Below the pieces are notes generated by a model, which saw nothing but the letters and a program-made list of their open reading frames with translations, was not told the origin of the DNA and did no database searches. From the NCBI RefSeq assembly GCF_900104925.1, contig NZ_LT629735.1, forward strand, positions 3,827,001 through 3,891,000: DNA of 64,000 nucleotides, given 5' to 3'. Both the position numbers and the translations under genes were made by a program. This stretch comes from Opitutus sp. GAS368. GTDB taxonomy: Bacteria > Verrucomicrobiota > Verrucomicrobiia > Opitutales > Opitutaceae. This document shows positions 45,355-54,017 of the stretch, in pieces (the first letter of the stretch is position 1; every line of letters begins with the position of its first letter).

Positions 45355-45858
45355 GTGAAAATCATTCAGGCCAACTCCGTCGAAGACATCGCTGCCGTCA
45401 GGCGATTGTTCGAGGAATATGCTGCCTCGCTGCAGATCGACCTGTGCTTCCAGAACTTTTCCACGGAACTGGCGGGCTTGCCCGGGGCCTATGCCTCGCC
45501 GCGCGGACGTTTGCTGCTGGCGTTGGCCGACGGCATTCCGGCGGGTTGCGTGGCCTTGCGGCCGCACGACAACCAGGCGGCCGAGATGAAGCGGCTCTAT
45601 GTGAGTCCCAAGCGCCAAGGTCTCGGTCTGGGTCGCAAGTTGGCCGAGGCCGCGATTGCCGAGGCCCGCGCCATCGGCTATACGTCGATGCTCCTCGACA
45701 CCCTTCCGACGATGCAGAAGGCCATCAGGCTCTACGAATCGCTCGGCTTCGAGCGCCGCCCACCTTACTTCAACTCACCTGTCGATGGGAACGTCTTCAT
45801 GGAACTCAGGCTTGGCAAAGCGGAAGACCGGACAAAGATGTCAGACTGCGGGTGTTGA
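45355..45858 (+). CDS. GNAT-family N-acetyltransferase
   Basis: A 167-residue acetyl-CoA-dependent acyltransferase. The acetyl-CoA site is KRLYVSPKRQGLGLGRKLAEAAIAEAR (R-x-x-G-x-G pattern), followed by GYTSMLLDTLPTMQKAIRLYESLGFE. The substrate is unknown. The start is the GTG at 45355. The last residues (DRTKMSDCGC) run into a sequence that recurs at 40.95 kb, so the natural C terminus may be near FMELRL. Confidence 0.85.
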   Translation: MKIIQANSVEDIAAVRRLFEEYAASLQIDLCFQNFSTELAGLPGAYASPRGRLLLALADGIPAGCVALRPHDNQAAEMKRLYVSPKRQGLGLGRKLAEAAIAEARAIGYTSMLLDTLPTMQKAIRLYESLGFERRPPYFNSPVDGNVFMELRLGKAEDRTKMSDCGC

Positions 45859-45912
45859 TGTCGGGCTGGTCCACGGGGGTAAAGTAAAGATCCCCGGAGC
45901 TTGCTCCGGGGC
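45850..45912. repeat. Relic repeat with CCCCGGAGC hairpin
   Basis: TGTTGATGTCGGGCTG and GGGGGTAAAGTAAAGA correspond to the start of block A (TGTTGATGTCGGACTG, then AAGGGGCTAAACAAAACG). The following CCCCGGAGC-TT-GCTCCGGGG (45892-45911) is a perfect hairpin and could be a terminator for the GNAT gene. A second copy of that hairpin lies at about 46059-46078. Confidence 0.6.
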
Positions 45913-45967
45913 CTTTGATGAAGTCAGCCGCCAACTCATCGGGCCCATCCCCATCCATTCCGTTCCT

Positions 45968-46046
45968 TGTAGGAGCCTGCTTGCAGGCGATTCCGGGGGC
46001 TCATCGACGGACCGTAAACAAGATCGCCTGCAAGCAGGCTCCTACA
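45968..46046. repeat. TGTAGGAGC-type palindrome (46.0 kb)
   Basis: TGTAGGAGCCTGCTTGCAGG is mirrored by CCTGCAAGCAGGCTCCTACA. It resembles the copy at 10.6 kb (shared TGTAGGAGC...GCTCCTACA). Confidence 0.85.
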
Positions 46047-46207
46047 CTCCGACCAAGCCGGAGCAAGCTTGCTCCGGGGTATTGAACCCAAAGGGAATGA
46101 AACGCCGCGTATTCAGCCGCCGCTTTGCCATGGCGAGACAAGCGCGGCGACTTATTTGTCGGGGGAGGAATTGACCTGCCGCACCGTCTGCCCGACGCTT
46201 CCGCTCC

Positions 46208-48121
46208 ATGCTAAAAGTCGCTTCCACTCTCGCCATCGCCGCGGCCGGCTTCGCCTTGGTGTCGGTCACGCGGGCAGCTGACGCCGCCGCCCTTCCCGTT
46301 GTTCAGACCATCGCGCTTGCGGGCGTCGAGGGGCGTATCGATCACATGGCCTTGGATGCGGCTGCGGGACGACTGTATGTCGCTGCGCTCGGCAACAACA
46401 CTGTCGAGGTCATCGACCTCGCCTCGGGCCGGCGCATCGAAACGCTCAAGGGCTTCGAAGAACCGCAGGGAATCGCCGTCATTCCCGATTTGCACCGCCT
46501 CGTCATCGCTTCCGGGGGCGATGGCAAATGCCGCATCTACGATTCATCCCTCAAGCTGGTCGGCCAGGTCGACAACCTCGCCGATGCGGACAACGTCCGC
46601 TACGACGCCAGGGCGAAGCAGGCCGTGATGGGGTTCGGCGACGGCGCACTCGCATTTATCGACCCGCAGACCGACGTGAAGGTCGGCGAGGTCAAGCTCG
46701 ACGGCCATCCCGAGTCATTCCAACTGGAGGCGAACGGCAGCCGGATCTTCGTCAACGTTCCCCATGCCGGTCATATTGCCGTGGTGGATCGCGCCAGTCA
46801 GGTCGTGGTCGCCAAGTGGCCGCTGGCAGACGCCCGGAGCAATTTTCCCATGGCACTCGATGAGGCGAACCACCGGCTCTTCGTCGGCTGCCGCTCGCCG
46901 GCAAAACTGCTGGTGCTCGATACCGATTCCGGCAAGACCGTGGCGAGCGTCGACATCGTGGCCGACACCGACGACGTGTTTTATGATAATGCCGCCCGGC
47001 GCATCTATGTCTCCGGCGGCAAGGGCAGCGTGAGCGTCATCCGGCAGGCCGACCCGGATCACTACGCGGTCATCGCCGATGTGCCCACCGCGTCCTGGGC
47101 TCGGACCTCGCTGCTCGATGCCGGCGCCGGCCGGTTGTATGTGGCGGCGCCCCACCGCGGCTCGCAGCCGGCGCACCTCGAGGTGCTCTCCGTGCCACGA
47201 CCCCTGGTCCTGAAGCAGACGATTCCGCTCCCGCAGCTTGCCGGCGGCTTCAATCACCATTCGGCCGACGGCAAGCTCCGCCGCGTCTTCCTGTGCGCGA
47301 CCACCAACAAGAGCGTCGAGGTCCTCGATCTCGCGACCGGCCAAATCATCAAAAGCCTGCCGGGCGAAAAGCCGTCGGCGACCTGCTTCGCCCCGGACCT
47401 CAATGTTCTCTGCGTGTCACGCGGGAAGGTTGTCCAGCTCTATGATGCCGCGTCCTTCGCCGAGCTGGCCGCCATCGCCATGCCTGGCAGCACCGACGAA
47501 CTGCGCTACGATCCCCGCACCCGGCAGCTGCTCGCGGGCAGCATGACCGCCCCCGACGAGGGCATCGCCACGATCGACATCGCCGGGCGGAAATTGCTGG
47601 GCGTGATCAAGACCGCGCCGCCCCAGGGTTTCTGCGTGGAGGATGACGGCAACCGGGTCTTTGTCTGCACGCCCAAGGCCGACCAGATCAGCATCGTCGA
47701 CCGGCAGAAATCCGCTGCGCTGACGCCGTGGAAACTAACCGACCCCACCGGCGGCAATCCCGTGGCCTATGACGCCGCCACCCACCGGCTCTTTGTCGGC
47801 TGCCGCAAGCCCGCCAAGCTCCTGGTGCTCGACACGACCAACGGCCGGACGGTGGCGCGCGTGGACACGGGGGCCGGGACGGACGACCTCTCCTTCGATC
47901 CCGCCAACCGGCGGATCTACGTCGCCTGTGCGCAGGACGTGATCAGCGTGATCCAGCAGGACGACGCCGACCACTATCGCAACATCGCCGACGTGCCTTC
48001 CGTCGCCGGCGCACGCAACTGCGTTTTCGTCCCCGAGTCGGGGGAACTCTGCGTCACGGCGCCACAAAGCAAGGACCAGACCCAGCCAGCGCGGATCCTC
48101 GTCTATCAGGCCCGGCCATGA
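46208..48121 (+). CDS. Exported protein with two tandem beta-propeller halves
   Basis: A 637-residue protein with a signal peptide (STLAIAAAGFALVSVTRAAD). Residues about 25-330 and 331-637 are two related halves of YncE-like (NHL/40-residue) repeats, seen in pairs such as HRLFVGCRSPAKLLVLDTDSGKTVASVD and HRLFVGCRKPAKLLVLDTTNGRTVARVD. The protein thus arose by internal duplication and likely forms two propellers. Such proteins bind or sense ligands in the periplasm; the ligand is unknown. It is transcribed alone. Confidence 0.85.
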   Translation: MLKVASTLAIAAAGFALVSVTRAADAAALPVVQTIALAGVEGRIDHMALDAAAGRLYVAALGNNTVEVIDLASGRRIETLKGFEEPQGIAVIPDLHRLVIASGGDGKCRIYDSSLKLVGQVDNLADADNVRYDARAKQAVMGFGDGALAFIDPQTDVKVGEVKLDGHPESFQLEANGSRIFVNVPHAGHIAVVDRASQVVVAKWPLADARSNFPMALDEANHRLFVGCRSPAKLLVLDTDSGKTVASVDIVADTDDVFYDNAARRIYVSGGKGSVSVIRQADPDHYAVIADVPTASWARTSLLDAGAGRLYVAAPHRGSQPAHLEVLSVPRPLVLKQTIPLPQLAGGFNHHSADGKLRRVFLCATTNKSVEVLDLATGQIIKSLPGEKPSATCFAPDLNVLCVSRGKVVQLYDAASFAELAAIAMPGSTDELRYDPRTRQLLAGSMTAPDEGIATIDIAGRKLLGVIKTAPPQGFCVEDDGNRVFVCTPKADQISIVDRQKSAALTPWKLTDPTGGNPVAYDAATHRLFVGCRKPAKLLVLDTTNGRTVARVDTGAGTDDLSFDPANRRIYVACAQDVISVIQQDDADHYRNIADVPSVAGARNCVFVPESGELCVTAPQSKDQTQPARILVYQARP

Positions 48122-48416
48122 CTACGACAAAGGTTCAGGCTTCCACCGTCGCCAAGGCTGTGGCGGGACAAGTCGCGTGGGACTTACGGGGACTTACGGA
48201 TGAAACAGATTGCCACGACCTGCTTCGGGGCCAATCTCACGCCTGTTCCTGCTCCCTGGCGATTTAAGGGCCCGCTAGCGCAGTGGGACGATGCATGCAC
48301 AGTAATCTTCGGACCCAAACGTGAAGGCCCCCACTAGCAGGCTATACGGACCCAAGCAGATAACCCTTAGCGCGACACCCGCTCAGTCCGTCGCGAACTG
48401 GCGGCGCCGGCGATGG
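48122..48416. other. Intergenic region before the first DUF3857 gene
   Basis: The region contains AAGGCTGTGGCGGGACAAG then TCGCGTGGGACTTAC, a motif also found in shorter form at 43.31 kb and 46.13 kb (GCGAGACAAGCGCGGCGACT). No other gene or structure is visible. The frame of the next gene is open from GTG 48321. Confidence 0.4.
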
Positions 48417-50504
48417 ATGCGGGACGGACTATCCCTTTTCACCCTCATTCTCTTCCTGCCGGTGTGCGGTCTGGCCAAGGAGCCCTGGCAACCGGTGACA
48501 CCGGAGGAAATGGCCGGCACCAAGTCGAGCCTTGAGCCGGACGCGGCCGCCGAGGCTTTGGTCTTGAACATCGACATAAACGACGAGAACTGGCCGCACA
48601 CCCGGCACCTTGAGCGATACATCCGCTACAAGATCTATGATCCGGAAAAAGCCGCACGGATCATGCGCCTCTCCGAGCAGATCCCTTCCTATGATGGGAT
48701 CCTGTTGAGGGAGGTTGAATTCAAGGCACGGCTGCACTTGCCGGACGGCACGGTCCGCAACTTTGGGGCGGAATCCGTGCACGAACGGGACATGGTGAAA
48801 CAAGGCACAACGGGCACAACCGACTCCTTTTGGCGACGGCTCCTTACCAACGAGGGGTGGATCGTCAAAGAGAAGTTCCTGGCGGTGGGCGGGGCCGTGC
48901 CAGGCTCGATCCTCGAGTATAGCGTGATCGTGGACGAACATAGGAACGAGCGCACGATGTTTCATGTCCTGCAGTTCGACTCGATCCCGGTCCGGCAGGT
49001 GACTTACCGGCAAAAATTACCCTTCGACAAAACATTTTGGGTCCATGCGCTTTACGGACTCAATACCGCGCACTTGGAAGTGAGTGCGGACGCGTCGGGC
49101 CAGACCCTCACGGCGAAGGCCCGCGATCTGGGCTCACTGTCGGATGAGCCTTTCAGCGGCCCCCTGACCGACCGCGCAGTGACGCTGGCCGACTGTTACA
49201 TCCTTCGCACTCTGACCACCTACAAGGAAACCAGGCACGAGACGAGAAAGTTCACGGCGGATGAGCCTTGGGCCCCCATCGCGACCCTCGAGTATTGGTG
49301 GGCATCGGACCATATCGACCCCACGGTCAAGGTCACCAAAACCGCCGCCGAATTGACGCAGGGCGCGGGCTCGGACCTGGAGAAGGCACGGCGGATCCAC
49401 GATTTCGTGCAGCGACTGCACCAGCAGTTCATCCATGCGCCGGCCTCGACCGCGCCGGCCTCCGGCCGGCCGGTGAAGATGGATGACGTGCTGGACCTCG
49501 CCAAGGCGCATCCGACACAGCTCGGCAACATGGATTTCGTCTGGCTCGCCATCAGCCTGTTCCGGGCAGCGGGCCTCCAGGCTGAGCAGTTGATGCTGCC
49601 TGATCGCGGCATGGTCTTGTTTTCCCGGAAGCTGGTCTCCCCGGCGTTTCTCCCGACGCGGTGCGTGGCGATCCACGTCGGGGACGCCTGGCACTTCTCG
49701 ATGCCGGACCAAAAGAACCCGCTGGCGTTCGATGAACTGCCGTGGCAGGCGGAGGGACTGGGCGGTTTGCTGGCCCTGGACCAGAAACAGGAATTCATCG
49801 ATGTGCCGTTCTCCGCCGCCGAAAAGTCGGCCGTCCGCCGCACCGGTGATTTTCATCTGGATGCGAGCGGCACCTTGATGGGCGAAGGCGCGGTCGTGTA
49901 TGGCGGGCATGAGGGGCAGATTTTTCGCGCCAAACTGGCCGGACAAACCAAGGAAGCCCGGTTCGCCACGCTCCAGCACGACCTCACGGGCGAATTCGAG
50001 GGCGCGGAGGTTGAAGTGACGGATTTGCGTCAGATGGATGATGTTTACGAGCCGCTGGAGGTCAGGTTCAAACTCAACTGGCCGGGTTTCGGCGTAGTGA
50101 CCGATCAGCGCATGATCTTCCGGGCTTTTGTCTTTCGTTCAAACTCCAGACCGCCCTTCGCCTCGACTGAACGCCGCAACGCCCTCGTTTTCCCCTTCCG
50201 CCATCGGGAACTGGACTTATACACGATCGCCTTGCCGGCAGGCTACGAGCCGGAGGCCAAGGAAGCTCCACCCTCCTATCCCGGACCGACTCTTTCCTAC
50301 CAGATCGACCTGGGCCTCGATCGCAAACGGATGGTCCTGCATGTTTCGCGGGATTTCTCCGCGGGAGTGATCCTGGCCTCGCCCCAAAACTATCCGAGTA
50401 TCAAGAACTGGTTCGATGCGGTAACGCTGAGTGACCAGCACAGTCTGGTGCTGGTTCAAACGCCAGGTGAGGCTCAACCGGCGAAATCCGCAACCGTGCC
50501 ATGA
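48417..50504 (+). CDS. DUF3857/transglutaminase-like protein with degenerate active site
   Basis: A protein of about 695 residues, exported by a signal peptide (LSLFTLILFLPVCGLAK). The first about 250 residues are the DUF3857 region and the centre is a transglutaminase-like fold. The catalytic Cys is missing: HPTQLGNMDFVWLAISLFRAAGL replaces the usual LGDCKDK segment, so it is probably non-enzymatic. The C-terminal part is strand-rich. The start is uncertain (GTG 48321 or ATG 48417); the latter gives a normal signal peptide. It overlaps the next gene by 4 bases (ATGA), so the two are cotranslated. Confidence 0.82.
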   Translation: MRDGLSLFTLILFLPVCGLAKEPWQPVTPEEMAGTKSSLEPDAAAEALVLNIDINDENWPHTRHLERYIRYKIYDPEKAARIMRLSEQIPSYDGILLREVEFKARLHLPDGTVRNFGAESVHERDMVKQGTTGTTDSFWRRLLTNEGWIVKEKFLAVGGAVPGSILEYSVIVDEHRNERTMFHVLQFDSIPVRQVTYRQKLPFDKTFWVHALYGLNTAHLEVSADASGQTLTAKARDLGSLSDEPFSGPLTDRAVTLADCYILRTLTTYKETRHETRKFTADEPWAPIATLEYWWASDHIDPTVKVTKTAAELTQGAGSDLEKARRIHDFVQRLHQQFIHAPASTAPASGRPVKMDDVLDLAKAHPTQLGNMDFVWLAISLFRAAGLQAEQLMLPDRGMVLFSRKLVSPAFLPTRCVAIHVGDAWHFSMPDQKNPLAFDELPWQAEGLGGLLALDQKQEFIDVPFSAAEKSAVRRTGDFHLDASGTLMGEGAVVYGGHEGQIFRAKLAGQTKEARFATLQHDLTGEFEGAEVEVTDLRQMDDVYEPLEVRFKLNWPGFGVVTDQRMIFRAFVFRSNSRPPFASTERRNALVFPFRHRELDLYTIALPAGYEPEAKEAPPSYPGPTLSYQIDLGLDRKRMVLHVSRDFSAGVILASPQNYPSIKNWFDAVTLSDQHSLVLVQTPGEAQPAKSATVP

Positions 50505-52537
50505 CAAGCGCAGTGACCAGACGGATAAAACGCCGGGATACCGGGATCGTCCGGGTAATCCTTGGTCTGCTGGCATTCACCGGGGTGGCGGCCAAGGCCA
50601 GCCAACCTCCAGCCTGGCTGGCGTCGTTGATCACCGTCCCGGCCTCTCTGACCAAACTGGAGGGATCAACGGTGGTTCTGCGTGAGGAAGCCACGGTCCG
50701 ATATCTGCCTGGCGGCAAGGTGCGAGAGACCTTCCGTCAGGCCATCAGGGTCGTGACGCTCGACGGCCTGCCATGGGCGCATCCCGGCCGCAGCTACAAC
50801 GCCGACACCGATCGCATCCTTAAGGCGCAGGCCTGGGTGGTCTCGCCGGATGGGCGCCATACCGATGAATATGGACGCAGCGATTTCATCAACGTTGTGG
50901 CCGAAGCCGACCCCAGATTCTGGCACAGCAGTCGGGTGGTTGGCCTGGCTAATGTGAGTCAACTCCAGGTCGGGGGCATTGCCGCGGTGGAGTTGGAAAT
51001 TGAACGCCAGACCGGAATGAATGATTCCAGCTGGTCTTTCCTGGGGCCCAGGCCGGTGGAATGGAGCGTTTTTGAGGTTGTCCCACTGCCCGGGGAACAA
51101 TTGGTCTACCATGCCAGCAGCGATAAAATTCCGCCTCCGGTTTCCGGATCGACGCCAGGCAGCTTGCGCTGGGAGGTGCACGATCTGGCTACCATACCTC
51201 ATAATATGCCCGGCGGATTCATTCCCAACCCCAGACAGGTGAATGTCCGCAGCCTGGGGCCGGATTCTCTCGCCAGCCAGATGAAAACCTGGGGACAATT
51301 TGCCTCGCTCGCGACCAAGATCGTGGAGCCACGGATGATCGCCAGCCCATTCGTTGTGGCGCAGGCGCAGGCGTTGGCGGGCAGCAAGACGGATCGTTGG
51401 GCCCGAATCCGCTCCCTGACCGAGAGTGTCCAGAAACAAGTCGCCTACCTGTCGATCACTTTGGAAAAGGATTCCCTGGCCGGCATGCGCCCCCATCTGC
51501 CGGAAGAAGTTCTTCGGAGTCAACTCGGTGACTGCAAGGACAAGAGCACTCTTCTCGTCACCATGCTGCGCTCCCTCGGGGAAAGGGCGTATGACGTGGT
51601 GGTCCATGCCAACAATCCCAAGGCGGTGATGCCGGAGTGGCCGTCGCAGATCTTCAACCATGTCGTGGTGGGAATCGTCGCTGATGCCGGTGTGCCCGTT
51701 CGCTGGCCCGTGGTCGACGGTGGCTCCCTGGGCAAACTGGTGATCTTTGACCCGACCGACCCCGCCACCCCGCTGGGTGCCCTGCCGCTCAGCGATCAGG
51801 GAGGACTCGGCCTCGTCGTGGCGGAAGGCGTGCAAGACCTGATAACACTTCCGTCCGAAACCCCGGAGGCCTGTAACATTGTCCGACATCTGGCCGGCGA
51901 ACTGACCGCTGCCGGCGACCTGATTGCCGAAGTGGATGAGGTGCTGCTCGGGGCCCGTGCGGCCGCCGTTTCCGGGGAAAGGGTCAGGCTGGGAGATGCC
52001 AAATTCCGTCAGCGGCTGGAAGCCCAGTTTCATGCCGCCTTGCCGTTCTTGTCCGATCTGAGTTGGACGGAGGACTGGTTTCCCGCTGACGTCCGCGACC
52101 ACATCGCCTGTAAATTCAAAGCGGCGAGAGCAATGCGCACGATGGGAACTGATACTTTGCTCGTCTGTCCGCGATTGGTGGCTGGCGACTTCCCCTATGA
52201 GCTGTGGAAAACAAATTGGGAGGGCGAGGTCCGGGTGACCGCGCTTGGTGTCACCGAGGAAGTGAGAATGCTGCTGCCCGAGGGATTTACCGCCGCCAGT
52301 CTTCCCTCAAATTTGCACCAGGAACTTCCTTTTGTGACGGCCTCACTCGCCTATCGGCTCGAGGGCAGGATGCTGGTCTATTCCCGCCAATACTCCCGGA
52401 AGGCCTGCTTGTTGGCCAAGAATGACTACGATGCCATCTGCCGTTTCAATCAAAAGCTGGATGAGGCGGAGCGAAGGCCGGCTATGGTCCGGCGTCGGCC
52501 TCAGCCGGCTATATCCGATACGCCTGGCACCCATTGA
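50501..52537 (+). CDS. DUF3857/transglutaminase-like protein, intact active site
   Basis: A 678-residue exported protein (signal VRVILGLLAFTGVAAKAS) with the same domain order as its upstream neighbour: DUF3857 N terminus (about 40-250) and a transglutaminase-like core (about 270-480). Here the Cys (SQLGDCKDKSTLLVTMLRSLG), His (FNHVVVGI) and Asp (VIFDPTD) are all present. The family is implicated in surface-protein or cell-wall processing, but substrates are unknown. Its start overlaps the stop of the first paralogue (ATGA). Confidence 0.85.
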   Translation: MTSAVTRRIKRRDTGIVRVILGLLAFTGVAAKASQPPAWLASLITVPASLTKLEGSTVVLREEATVRYLPGGKVRETFRQAIRVVTLDGLPWAHPGRSYNADTDRILKAQAWVVSPDGRHTDEYGRSDFINVVAEADPRFWHSSRVVGLANVSQLQVGGIAAVELEIERQTGMNDSSWSFLGPRPVEWSVFEVVPLPGEQLVYHASSDKIPPPVSGSTPGSLRWEVHDLATIPHNMPGGFIPNPRQVNVRSLGPDSLASQMKTWGQFASLATKIVEPRMIASPFVVAQAQALAGSKTDRWARIRSLTESVQKQVAYLSITLEKDSLAGMRPHLPEEVLRSQLGDCKDKSTLLVTMLRSLGERAYDVVVHANNPKAVMPEWPSQIFNHVVVGIVADAGVPVRWPVVDGGSLGKLVIFDPTDPATPLGALPLSDQGGLGLVVAEGVQDLITLPSETPEACNIVRHLAGELTAAGDLIAEVDEVLLGARAAAVSGERVRLGDAKFRQRLEAQFHAALPFLSDLSWTEDWFPADVRDHIACKFKAARAMRTMGTDTLLVCPRLVAGDFPYELWKTNWEGEVRVTALGVTEEVRMLLPEGFTAASLPSNLHQELPFVTASLAYRLEGRMLVYSRQYSRKACLLAKNDYDAICRFNQKLDEAERRPAMVRRRPQPAISDTPGTH

Positions 52538-52574
52538 ATCGGAAGCGATGAAAGCCCAACGCCGAGGCGTAGGC

Positions 52575-52850
52575 GAGTCGAGGTGACCTGATTTGTCGGT
52601 TTACTTGGCGGGAACGGGCTTAGGCGTGCGATGCAGGCCGATGGGGATTGTCTTGATTGGGAGCCGGCTGATCCCGACCTCGCTTTCGTTGTCTGGAGGC
52701 GCTGAGAGATTGTTTTGGGGCCCGCTGACCCAAAGGGCATGCGTTTTGATGTCCGGGTATCGCCTCTCCCTTTGAGGGGAACGCGTCTCCCGAACGTCAA
52801 CGCGCCTTCGCGAAAGATCGGCAGCCGATACCCGGACTCTCCTGCCGGCG
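52575..52850. repeat. Relic repeat block C (array-less counterpart of block B)
   Basis: GGTGACCTGATTTGTCGG and CTGATCCCGACCTCGCTTTC, then CTGACCCAAAGGGCA and TGTCCGGGTATCGCC, end in CGTCTCCCGAACGTCAACGC and GATACCCGGACTCTCC. Each of these short strings matches block B in the same order. Between CTTTGAGGGGAACGCGTCTC and its next base there is no array, where block B has nine 21-base units. No gene is supported here. Confidence 0.7.
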
Positions 52851-53020
52851 CAGAGTTCGGGCTGGGAATTCGACTTTAGGAAAACACCCTGCAAAGCGGT
52901 CTGTCTGCCTCGCAAGATCCTTACCGGATCATACAGATACCGGCTGGCGCTAAAACTGCCTGTCACCCTGCCCGGTCTTGCACCCGGGCCGGGCTTCGGC
53001 TGTGCTCCAGTCCATTCGTT
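52851..53020. other. Intergenic stretch with no supported gene
   Basis: No gene or repeat family was recognised. A modest hairpin (CCCGG...CCGGG around 52972-52996) precedes the following gene and might be a terminator from the DUF3857 side. Confidence 0.35.
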
Positions 53021-53920
53021 ATGGCGTGGATGAAGGCACTGTCTTTTCTGGTCCTGGTTTTGCCGGCCTTTGCCGGTCCGACGTCGAGCCTGGAGGAAAC
53101 CTATGCGGCGCAAGGCCGCCTCATCGTCGCGTCGTTTGCGTCCGCGCCCTTTCCGCATCCGGCCCGGGCCGAGGGACACACCTATCAGGGCAAGCTCTAC
53201 CCGGCCGCGGAGCACTACGCCGACAGCACGGTGGCGATCTTCATCCCCAAGGGATTTCGCGAGACCGACCGGATCGACTTTGTCGTCCACTTCCACGGCT
53301 GGAACAATACCGTCGCCGGCACGCTGGAGACCTATCATCTGGTCGAGCAACTGGTCGCGAGCGGCAAGAACGCCATCCTGGTCGTCCCCGAGGGTCCGCA
53401 CGATGCCCCTGACTCTTTCGGCGGCAAGCTGGAGGACACCGGCGGTTTTCACCGCTTCATGGACGAAGTCCTCGCCACGCTCCGCGACCGGGCCGGCTTC
53501 AAGCGGAAGGATTTCTCCTTCGGCCGCATCATCCTCTCGGGCCACAGCGGCGGCTATCATGTCATGGCCGGCATCCTCGACCGCGGCGGCCTCGACCGGA
53601 ACGCCGACGAGGTCTGGCTCTTCGACGCCCTCTACAGCCAGACCGATTCCTTTGTCGCCTGGGCCCAGCGTTCCCCGGGCCGCTTGATCGATCTCTACAC
53701 CGACCACGGCGGCACCAAGGAGGAGACGGAGAAGCTGATCACGCACCTCCGGGCCCAGGACACCACCATCCTGCAGGCCGAGGAGGCGCAGCTCGACCCC
53801 GTGTCACTTCCGGGCCGGCACTACGTCTTCATCCACACCGACCTCACGCACAACGAGGTGCTGGACAAGCGCGGCGAGTTTGCCCTCTTCCTGAAGACCA
53901 GCGTCCTTACCGACCGCTGA
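53021..53920 (+). CDS. Exported alpha/beta-hydrolase
   Basis: A 299-residue protein with a signal peptide (LSFLVLVLPAFAGP). The nucleophile elbow GHSGGYHVM, a conserved strand FVVHFHGWNN, and the C-terminal His in HTDLTHNEVLDKRGEF point to a serine hydrolase of the alpha/beta class. The HFHGWNN motif resembles polyhydroxybutyrate-depolymerase-like or peptidase-like members. The substrate is unknown. It may be cotranscribed with the metallo-hydrolase gene downstream (97-base gap). Confidence 0.8.
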   Translation: MAWMKALSFLVLVLPAFAGPTSSLEETYAAQGRLIVASFASAPFPHPARAEGHTYQGKLYPAAEHYADSTVAIFIPKGFRETDRIDFVVHFHGWNNTVAGTLETYHLVEQLVASGKNAILVVPEGPHDAPDSFGGKLEDTGGFHRFMDEVLATLRDRAGFKRKDFSFGRIILSGHSGGYHVMAGILDRGGLDRNADEVWLFDALYSQTDSFVAWAQRSPGRLIDLYTDHGGTKEETEKLITHLRAQDTTILQAEEAQLDPVSLPGRHYVFIHTDLTHNEVLDKRGEFALFLKTSVLTDR

Positions 53921-54017
53921 CGCGTTCGCCCAGACTGTGGCAGACAAGGCGGATATTGCGGTGGACGCAGTGGGTGAAAGGCTCGACCTGCCGCGCGGAA
54001 GAGTTTTTGGTGGTCGC

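Noticed and set aside
40945-53000. Integron cassette array (single genes separated by related repeats)
   Set aside because: Genes are in both directions, the repeats lack the GTTRRRY and RYYYAAC boxes of attC sites and differ strongly in length, and no integrase is present.
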